A stretch of 16,843 nucleotides of DNA from Kiritimatiellia bacterium (GTDB taxonomy: Bacteria > Verrucomicrobiota > Kiritimatiellia > RFP12 > UBA1067): the NCBI GenBank assembly GCA_017648225.1, contig JAGCJE010000149.1, forward strand, positions 1 through 16,843, in the 5' to 3' direction. This document shows positions 8,578 through 14,173 of this stretch, in pieces. Each line of letters opens with the position of its first letter. The first letter of the stretch is position 1. Made by a program: the position numbers and the translations under genes. The notes below the pieces were generated by a model. The model saw only the letters and a list, made by a program, of their open reading frames with translations, did not search any database and was not told where the DNA came from.

Positions 8578-9567
8578 ATGACAGAAACTGAAATGATAAA
8601 AAGAGCGGCCGAGGTCTTCGATGTCGAGATCGAAGGTCTCAAGCGCACGCGCGATTCTCTTGGCGAGAGCTTTACCGATACCGTCAAGATGATACTTGCG
8701 ACATCCGCAGCGGGCGGGATCGTTGTCGTTTCAGGCGTCGGCAAGAATCTTCATATCGCCGAGAAGATGAGCGCGATATTCGCTTCGACGGGTATAAGAT
8801 CGATCGTTCTCAATCCCGTTCAGGCCATGCACGGCGATCTCGGTATGGTCGCCGCGAAGGATATTCTGATCGCGCTTTCGTTCAGCGGAGAGTCCGACGA
8901 ACTTCTGAAACTCATTCCCGCTATCCGCCGCCATGGGCTCAAGGTCGTTTCGATGACCGGCAAGGCCGATTCGTCGCTCGCGCGGATGAGCGATATACAT
9001 CTCGAAATCCCGTGCGGCCGCGAGGCCTGCCCCTTCGGGATGGCGCCGACGAACTCTACGACCGCCACGATGGCGATGGGCGATGCGCTCGCGATGGTTC
9101 TGATAGACGCCCAGAAGTTCGCGATTGAGGAATACGCCATGAATCATCCGGCCGGTGCGATCGGACGCGCGCTTGTGATGAAGGTTACCGACATTATGCG
9201 TACGGGCGATCGGCTCGCGCGCGTCTCGCCGACGTCGAGCGTGATGGATACGCTCATGGCGATGACCCGCGCTAAAAGCGGTTCGGCCGTCGTCGTCGAC
9301 GATTGCGAAAAACTTCTTGGAATTTTCACTGACGGCGATTTTAGGCGCCGCATGAGCGAGGGCGGTGATGCGGCCAAGATGCTCTCGGGCGAGGTTTCCG
9401 CCGTTATGACCCCTTCGCCGATGTTCGTAAGGGACGACGTCTATGCCGCAGAACTTCTCAAGGTGTTCGAGAAGCGCCGTATCGACGATCTTCCCGTATG
9501 CGATCCGTCGGGTCATGTCGTAGGAGTCGTCGACATCCAGGATCTTCCAAAAATGAAAGTACTTTAA
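8578..9567 (+). CDS. kdsD: Arabinose-5-phosphate isomerase (KdsD/KpsF family, SIS + two CBS)
   Basis: It interconverts ribulose-5-phosphate and arabinose-5-phosphate, the first step to KDO for lipopolysaccharide core or capsule. The protein has 329 residues, the usual family length. The SIS domain (about 40-170) carries VVSGVGKNLHIAEKM with K56, MHGDLGM with H85, ALSFSGESDELL, and CPFGMAPTNSTTATMAMGDA, close to the family's CPLxLAPTxSTTAxLAxGDA. The sequence NHPAGAIGR with H190 is the family's conserved histidine site. Two CBS domains follow at about 203-258 and 275-327. The glycine loop reads GVGKN rather than the common GxGKS. I chose ATG 8578, preceded by GAGAAG at a five-base gap, over the in-frame GTG at 8563, which has no ribosome site and adds only five residues. 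The next gene starts 19 bases downstream, so co-transcription with the pilus-like operon is plausible. Confidence 0.92.
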   Translation: MTETEMIKRAAEVFDVEIEGLKRTRDSLGESFTDTVKMILATSAAGGIVVVSGVGKNLHIAEKMSAIFASTGIRSIVLNPVQAMHGDLGMVAAKDILIALSFSGESDELLKLIPAIRRHGLKVVSMTGKADSSLARMSDIHLEIPCGREACPFGMAPTNSTTATMAMGDALAMVLIDAQKFAIEEYAMNHPAGAIGRALVMKVTDIMRTGDRLARVSPTSSVMDTLMAMTRAKSGSAVVVDDCEKLLGIFTDGDFRRRMSEGGDAAKMLSGEVSAVMTPSPMFVRDDVYAAELLKVFEKRRIDDLPVCDPSGHVVGVVDIQDLPKMKVL

Positions 9568-9573
9568 AACGAC

Positions 9574-9580
9574 AGGAGGA
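9574..9580 (+). promoter_or_regulatory. Strong ribosome binding site deciding the start of the exported Amuc_1102-like gene
   Basis: AGGAGGA lies directly against the ATG at 9581 (gap 0) but six bases upstream of the ATG at 9587. The second ATG is therefore the likely start. It gives a canonical MKKLL signal peptide instead of one with an extra Met-Asn. Confidence 0.85.
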
Positions 9581-9586
9581 ATGAAC

Positions 9587-10336
9587 ATGAAAAAGCTTCT
9601 TATCTTTTCCGTTGCGGTTATCGCCGCCGTCTTCGCGGCGACGACCGCCGAGGCGCAGGGCTCGAGGAGGAACAGCCGCAACGTCCGTACAGGCACGCGC
9701 GCGGGCGGCATGCAGGTCGGCCAGACGGGTCCCGCCGCAGCGGCGGCGAAGGTTCCGCGCGTCAGACTGGACCGTCTTCCCAAGGCGGGCCGCGCCTCGA
9801 CTCTCGCCGCCCCCGCGATTCCAGGAGGTTCGATCATCGGCAAGTGCTATATGAAGGACCGCCGCTGGATCGTTCTCGAATCCAAGTACGAGACGTACGA
9901 GCAGTGGACCGACAGGCTCGTATTCACCTGGCATGTCCTCCTCGAAACGTCGACGGCCACGGAGGGCGACAGGAAAGAGCGCGGTTCGATTCCTCCGTAT
10001 TCATACTTCTCGACGACGGTCAGCTATGTCAATATTCCGCGCGGTACCCATGCAGCGGGCGTCTGTCTTCCGCCCTCGTATCTTGAAAGGTACGGCGAGC
10101 CCAAGGCGGTAGGACTTGTCATCACGAGCCCCGAAGGCGAGGTTCTTGCCGGAGACAGCGAGAGCGAGATTTCAGGAATAAAGAGCCATACGATGTGGTG
10201 GAACGACGCCAACATCATGGATTCCAAGGGCCGCAACGGAGAGCCTATGATCGAGCGCCGCCAAGGCCTCGTCGACCGTTCCAAGACCATTTGGGCTCTT
10301 GTCAACCCCAACGATTACGAAGACGTCGCTCAATAA
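9587..10336 (+). CDS. Exported Amuc_1102-like pilus-system protein
   Basis: The protein has 249 residues. A clear Sec signal peptide (MKKLLIFSVAVIAAVFAATT, predicted cut after AEA at 23) sends it across the inner membrane. Residues 25-75 are basic, Gly/Ala-rich and probably disordered. Residues 85-249 look like a compact beta-rich domain with alternating hydrophobic strands, such as RWIVLESKY, RLVFTWHVLL, FSTTVSYVNI and PKAVGLVIT. I see no catalytic motif. The assignment rests on position: it directly precedes a PilM-like gene in the same order as Amuc_1102 in Akkermansia, described there as an Ig-like-fold pilus-associated protein. It has no class III prepilin leader, so it is not a classical type IV pilin. 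It starts the operon after kdsD, and pilM follows after 24 bases. Export is well supported; the family name is an inference needing a profile search. Confidence 0.7.
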   Translation: MKKLLIFSVAVIAAVFAATTAEAQGSRRNSRNVRTGTRAGGMQVGQTGPAAAAAKVPRVRLDRLPKAGRASTLAAPAIPGGSIIGKCYMKDRRWIVLESKYETYEQWTDRLVFTWHVLLETSTATEGDRKERGSIPPYSYFSTTVSYVNIPRGTHAAGVCLPPSYLERYGEPKAVGLVITSPEGEVLAGDSESEISGIKSHTMWWNDANIMDSKGRNGEPMIERRQGLVDRSKTIWALVNPNDYEDVAQ

Positions 10337-10360
10337 TCACAATACTAAATATTTCAGGTT

Positions 10361-12079
10361 ATGGGAAAGAAGCTTTTGACTCTCAATATCGGCGCGTCAA
10401 CCGTCGTTCTCGCGGAGTATGATATCGGCGGCCGCGCCCCGACTCTGCTGAAGTACGGCAAGTCGCAGCTCGCCGCCGCGCTCGATTCGGGCAACGCCTC
10501 CACGATTCTCGCGCCCGCGCTTCATGAAATCATGCGCGCCAACGGCATCAGACCCGGTAAGGTCGCGCTCAGCATTTCAGGACAGATGGCGTTTCTGCGC
10601 AACGCCGCCATACCGATGGCGGGAGGGAAAGACAGGTTCGAGACTCTCATCAGGTACGAGATCGAGCAGAATATCCCGTTCCCGATCGACGAAATGGTCT
10701 GCGACAGCCAGGTATTGGGCGACATGCCCAACGGCGACAAGTCAGTTATCGTCGTCGCGACGAAGGTCGATCAGATCGAGAAGATCGTCGAGGCTGTGAA
10801 ATCCGCCGGGTTTGAGCCAGAGATTATCGACGTCGCGCCCATTTCGATAATCAATCTTCTCCGCGCAAGTCCCGCCTACGACGGAGGCTGCGCAATTCTT
10901 CTCGACATCGGCGCTAAGACGACTTCGCTTTCGATCGTCGAAGGCGAGAAAATCTACAACCGCGCGATTCCCGTCGCTGGCAACACGATCACCAAAGAAA
11001 TCGCCCAGACTTTGGGCTGCAGCCAGGAAGACGCCGAGAATTACAAGTGCCAGAACGCATACGTGTCTATGGGCGGCGTGACCGAAGACGAGGATGAAAC
11101 GCTCGATCACGTCTCGAAGATATGTCGTTCTGTGATGACGCGTCTGCATGCGGAAATCACGCGTTCGGTCAACTTCTACCGCAGTCAGCAGGGCGGGGCG
11201 ATGCCGACCAGGCTTTATCTGACAGGCGGCTGTGCGCTTCTTCCCCAGATCGCAGATTTCTTCCAGGATTCCCTTCAGATCGAGGTCGCGTTTCTTAACC
11301 CGTTTGATGTTGCAGGGGTAGGATCGTCATGCGACACTTCAGATATCGAGCGCGACAGCATGTTCCTCGCGGCGACCACGGGTCTGGCGCTTCACGCTAG
11401 CGGATCCTCGCCGATCTCCATCAATCTCCTGCCGCCGTCGATCACGGAGGCCCGCAGGGAGGCGGCGCGGATTCCGTTCGTGACGATAGGTGCCGTCGCT
11501 CTTGCCGCGGCAGGCGCACTTTGGTATTTTGTCCAATCCGACGAGTTAAGCCAGCTTGACGCCAAGAAGAGCGAATATGAGCCCAGACTCAGAGTTTTGG
11601 AAGGCAACAAGGCCTATAACGACGCCCAGAATAAAAAGTACGAGGCGAAGGTTGCCGAGGCCTGGGAGTTCCTCAAACAGATTACCCGGCACGACGATTA
11701 TCTCAAGAAGGTGAACGACGTGCGCGGTGTAGTCGAGTCAATGGGAATGTGGATCGGCAAGTGGGAAGAAGTTAAAATAAAGGACGCTGAACCGAAAGAA
11801 GAACCGAAGGACAAAAAGCCCAGAAGCAGAAGGGACAGGAAGGCGAAAAACAGGTCAAACGAGCCGGTTGAAGTGCCAGGGGTGCATTTTACCTTGTATA
11901 AATGGGGGTCTTCGGATGCGGATGTCGACGGTATAATCGCCGCATTCAAAAAGAAGGGTATTGACGTCATACGCAAAAAAACGAATACCATCGCCGAGCC
12001 GAATGTGAGTAGCGACACTTGCTTGAAGGCGTATGTTTTTGAATGGAAGCTCAACGGGAAGGAGCCAGAGTCGAAATGA
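10361..12079 (+). CDS. pilM: PilM-PilN fusion protein (Amuc_1101-like)
   Basis: The protein has 572 residues. Residues 1-345 form an actin-like PilM/FtsA-type ATPase: phosphate-1 motif LNIGASTVVLAEY (8-20), phosphate-2 motif LLDIGAKTTSLSIV (180-193), adenosine motif LYLTGGCALLP (286-296), and the PilM-like patch IRYEIEQNIPFPIDEMVCD (97-115). It then continues into a PilN-like part: SINLLPPS (353-360), the conserved N-terminal PilN peptide that normally docks into the PilM groove, an RR pair, a membrane segment at about 372-391, a coiled coil at about 393-440, a Lys/Arg-rich linker (about 480-500), and a small periplasmic alpha/beta domain (HFTLYKW to KAYVFEWKLN). It likely forms the cytoplasmic and inner-membrane platform of the pilus-like machine. 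Its stop overlaps the next start by ATGA. No strong Shine-Dalgarno precedes its ATG (TTCAGGTTATG). Confidence 0.9.
   Translation: MGKKLLTLNIGASTVVLAEYDIGGRAPTLLKYGKSQLAAALDSGNASTILAPALHEIMRANGIRPGKVALSISGQMAFLRNAAIPMAGGKDRFETLIRYEIEQNIPFPIDEMVCDSQVLGDMPNGDKSVIVVATKVDQIEKIVEAVKSAGFEPEIIDVAPISIINLLRASPAYDGGCAILLDIGAKTTSLSIVEGEKIYNRAIPVAGNTITKEIAQTLGCSQEDAENYKCQNAYVSMGGVTEDEDETLDHVSKICRSVMTRLHAEITRSVNFYRSQQGGAMPTRLYLTGGCALLPQIADFFQDSLQIEVAFLNPFDVAGVGSSCDTSDIERDSMFLAATTGLALHASGSSPISINLLPPSITEARREAARIPFVTIGAVALAAAGALWYFVQSDELSQLDAKKSEYEPRLRVLEGNKAYNDAQNKKYEAKVAEAWEFLKQITRHDDYLKKVNDVRGVVESMGMWIGKWEEVKIKDAEPKEEPKDKKPRSRRDRKAKNRSNEPVEVPGVHFTLYKWGSSDADVDGIIAAFKKKGIDVIRKKTNTIAEPNVSSDTCLKAYVFEWKLNGKEPESK
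12059..12079 (+). promoter_or_regulatory. Translational coupling junction PilM-N / Amuc_1100-like gene
   Basis: AAGGAG at 12059-12064 is followed by CCAGAG, then TCGAAATGA, in which the start ATG (12076) overlaps the upstream TGA (12077-12079). The AAGGAG-to-ATG gap of 11 bases is long; GAG at 12068-12070 is better spaced but weak. Except for the CCAGAG insert it matches the next junction at 12991-13005. Confidence 0.8.
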
Positions 12080-13005
12080 ATAAAAATCAACTTACGATGG
12101 CGGTGACAGGCGGTGTCGGAGCTGCTGTGGCTCTCGTCTTTTTCGCTCTCGTTTTCATGAACGGGTCAACGATCGACCAGCGTAAACAGGAAGTTGCCGA
12201 TCTTCAGAATAAGTGCAGCGCCCTTAACGGCGTCAGCCGCGATAAAACGATCGCAGAAGATATCAATGAGATTGACGGACTGATGTCGGAGCGATATGAT
12301 TCGATGGTAAACACCAATCTAGTAAGACATTCCGAGAAATCCGAAAATGAGCTTCAACAGGCGATCAATGCGGAATTCAGGGAGATCAAGAGTTGGCCTT
12401 CGGATTCTTCCGTAAAAATCATTCCTGGCGATTTTCTCGCTAAAAACGGCGATCAGAATTTCAAAGTTTTCTACAATTACGTTAAAGACGACGGCGCCGT
12501 CGCGCCAAAGAATAAACTTCTGGTAGCGCGCCAATGGAGCGATTTCTATCATATCATGGAACTGATGCGCGATGCCGGAGTTTGTCAGCTCGGAATGTTT
12601 ACGGATGTCGTCAAGGCTCAGAGTGAGCCGGAGATGAAAAAGCCGGCAAGAAACAGATCCAGGAGAAAATCGGTTGAAAAGGTCGAGGAGGCCCCGAAAT
12701 ACGACGAACAGACATACGCCGTTGAGTTTGAGGCCAAGCCGGCGGCCCTCGTCAAGTTTATGAATATGCTCGCAAGCGGCGAAGGCAAATGGTTTTTCGT
12801 CGTGGAATCACTGTTTATCGACGGCGAGGGTTTTCTTCAGAAAATCGACGTTAAGAAGGATATGGGTAGAAAAGGCGCCGCGGGAGAGCAGGCGATTAAG
12901 GCTATAGTAGTGGATCCCGCTGCTGAGGCGCCTCTTAAGGTTAAAATGAATATAACTTCGGTGATATTCACACAGAAGATCGAGAAGGGTAAGGAGTCGA
13001 AATGA
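12076..13005 (+). CDS. Amuc_1100-like (PilO-type) inner-membrane/periplasmic protein
   Basis: The protein has 309 residues, close to the 317 of Akkermansia Amuc_1100. A single membrane segment (about 8-28) is followed by a short coiled coil (about 32-70), a helix-linker region with NELQQAINAEFREI (91-104), and two alpha/beta (ferredoxin-like, PilO-type) units. The first holds WSDFYHIMELMRDAGVCQLG (154-173); the second holds TYAVEFEAKPAALVKFMNML (213-232) and FFVVESLFIDGEG (240-252). A last strand VKMNITSVIFTQ (289-300) corresponds to VSLNLVHFNQ in Amuc_1100. Identity is low, but the element order and length match from memory of that protein. A basic insert KKPARNRSRRKSVEK (188-202) joins the two units. 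I chose ATG 12076 because it overlaps the pilM stop; the in-frame ATG at 12043 lies inside pilM with no reason for use. It probably pairs with the PilN part of the upstream protein under the secretin. Confidence 0.82.
   Translation: MNKNQLTMAVTGGVGAAVALVFFALVFMNGSTIDQRKQEVADLQNKCSALNGVSRDKTIAEDINEIDGLMSERYDSMVNTNLVRHSEKSENELQQAINAEFREIKSWPSDSSVKIIPGDFLAKNGDQNFKVFYNYVKDDGAVAPKNKLLVARQWSDFYHIMELMRDAGVCQLGMFTDVVKAQSEPEMKKPARNRSRRKSVEKVEEAPKYDEQTYAVEFEAKPAALVKFMNMLASGEGKWFFVVESLFIDGEGFLQKIDVKKDMGRKGAAGEQAIKAIVVDPAAEAPLKVKMNITSVIFTQKIEKGKESK
12991..13005 (+). promoter_or_regulatory. Translational coupling junction Amuc_1100-like / Amuc_1099-like gene
   Basis: AAGGAG at 12991-12996 lies five bases before ATG 13002, which overlaps the upstream stop TGA (13003-13005). 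The spacing is ideal for reinitiation, so the two proteins are probably made in linked amounts. Confidence 0.88.
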
Positions 13006-14123
13006 GCGTTCGAAAAAGTGACGGTGATTTTTTCAAGTCGAATTGGGATAAACTCGCGGCTCTCGGCGGCATTGCCGTTTTGGCGCTTGTAGCGGTTTTC
13101 AAATTCGTTCTGTCGTCCGACTCGGTTTCCGAGGGTTCCTCCTCCTCTTCCGCAAGAGCCGCGAAATCCGGCGGTGAAGATAAGGACGGCGTAGTCGAAC
13201 TTCTTGAATCCGTTTCCGACCCGGTGTCGATGAAGGGAATTTCGGACGACGCGGGGAGCTTTCTCGCACCCGAAGGCCGTAAGGCGTGTATTTCGCCGGA
13301 CTCTCAGCAGGCGGGGTGCGGACGCCTGATACCGTCAAAGCTCGAAAACTGTCCCTACTGCAAAGTAAAGCAGACCAAGGACATCAAGGTCGTTCTAGAT
13401 ACGGACGGAGACGGGCTTATGGACGAGTACGAGAGGACATACGGACTTGACGTCGCTAACGACGACGCAAGTGCCGACAAGGACGGTGACGGCTTCACCA
13501 ATATGGAGGAGTTTACGGCGAAAACCAATCCCGCGGATGCGTTGTCGCATCCCGATTACATCGATTGCGTCGAAATGGCCGGAGCGCTGAAGCAGGAATT
13601 TTCAACTTTGGAATTTGTCGGTGCGATGCCTTATCAGGGCGATTACAGATATCAGTTCAGGCTGCCGGAGCGTCGGAATGAAATCGACAGAGGTACTTTA
13701 TGGGCGCTTAAGGGGGATGAAATTGCCAATACTTTGCAAAACACAAAGCAGAATCCCAACGCTCACTATAGGGCCGGTTTTGTCGTCGTTGAGTATAAGC
13801 CCAAGACGCAAGAGATTAAGACGTCATGGGGGACGCCCATGAAAAAGGATGTTTCGGAAATTTCGCTTAAACGCCTAAGTGACGGAAAGATCATCACTTT
13901 TGTCAAGGAGGTTAAAAAGACCCCTACGGACGTTCAGGCGACATTGTCCTGTAGCCGTGCTGGCGTTTCGGATATAAAGGTGGTCGAAGGACAGAAGTTT
14001 AAAATCAGAGACGAGGAATTTGTTGTTGAAAAGATATTGGGTAAGGGGAACGGGCGCGATCGTGAAGCGGTGAAGATCAGGAACGTAAAATCAAATAAAG
14101 AGCGGGTAATCGAAAGCCCTTGA
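13002..14123 (+). CDS. Amuc_1099-like membrane protein with Cys4 cluster and TSP3 repeats
   Basis: The protein has 373 residues. The N-terminus has a membrane segment at about 18-37 with a Lys/Arg-bearing leader (N-in by the positive-inside rule), which puts the rest in the periplasm. A Ser-rich linker follows (43-52). Next comes a four-cysteine cluster C96-x9-C106-x10-C117-x2-C120 with a CGRLIP knuckle and a CPYC end, as in zinc ribbons. A pair of TSP3 calcium-type repeats spans 133-177 (DTDGDGLMDEYERTYGLD, DKDGDGFTNMEEF, TNPAD). The C-terminal half (about 185-373) is beta-rich, unrecognised, and may include small SH3/PilP-like barrels (KIITFVKEVKK, GQKFKIRDEEFVVEKIL). Gene position between the Amuc_1100-like gene and the secretin supports the Amuc_1099 assignment. 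By analogy with PilP or GspC, it may link the inner-membrane complex to the secretin; this is inference. Confidence 0.75.
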   Translation: MSVRKSDGDFFKSNWDKLAALGGIAVLALVAVFKFVLSSDSVSEGSSSSSARAAKSGGEDKDGVVELLESVSDPVSMKGISDDAGSFLAPEGRKACISPDSQQAGCGRLIPSKLENCPYCKVKQTKDIKVVLDTDGDGLMDEYERTYGLDVANDDASADKDGDGFTNMEEFTAKTNPADALSHPDYIDCVEMAGALKQEFSTLEFVGAMPYQGDYRYQFRLPERRNEIDRGTLWALKGDEIANTLQNTKQNPNAHYRAGFVVVEYKPKTQEIKTSWGTPMKKDVSEISLKRLSDGKIITFVKEVKKTPTDVQATLSCSRAGVSDIKVVEGQKFKIRDEEFVVEKILGKGNGRDREAVKIRNVKSNKERVIESP

Positions 14124-14148
14124 ATAGTTAACCAAAAAAGTCTATAAT
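14120..14148 (+). promoter_or_regulatory. Sigma70-type promoter for the secretin gene
   Basis: TTGAAT (14120-14125; four of six match to the -35 consensus) and TATAAT (14143-14148; perfect -10) are separated by exactly 17 bases. The -35 overlaps the stop codon of the preceding gene, and transcription would begin about 20 bases before the secretin ATG. This would let the secretin be expressed apart from, or in addition to, the upstream operon. Confidence 0.65.
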
Positions 14149-14163
14149 ATATACGATAATCTC

Positions 14164-14169
14164 AAGGAG
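14164..14169 (+). promoter_or_regulatory. Ribosome binding site of the secretin gene
   Basis: AAGGAG sits four bases before ATG 14174. It supports this start over the in-frame ATG at 14183, for which the gap would be 13 bases. Confidence 0.8.
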
Positions 14170-14173
14170 TGTT

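Noticed and set aside
8731..9843. 370-residue open frame on the - strand
   Set aside because: It spans kdsD and the start of the next gene, both of which have clear motifs on the + strand. Its product is Arg/His-rich and matches nothing known.
9587..10336. Classical type IV prepilin
   Set aside because: The N-terminus is a Sec signal peptide with an AEA cleavage site. There is no short basic leader ending in Gly followed by a FTLxE-type hydrophobic helix.
12043..12075. Upstream ATG start for the Amuc_1100-like gene
   Set aside because: It lies within the pilM coding end and adds a charged 11-residue tail before the membrane segment. The ATGA overlap at 12076 is the pattern used by the next gene too.
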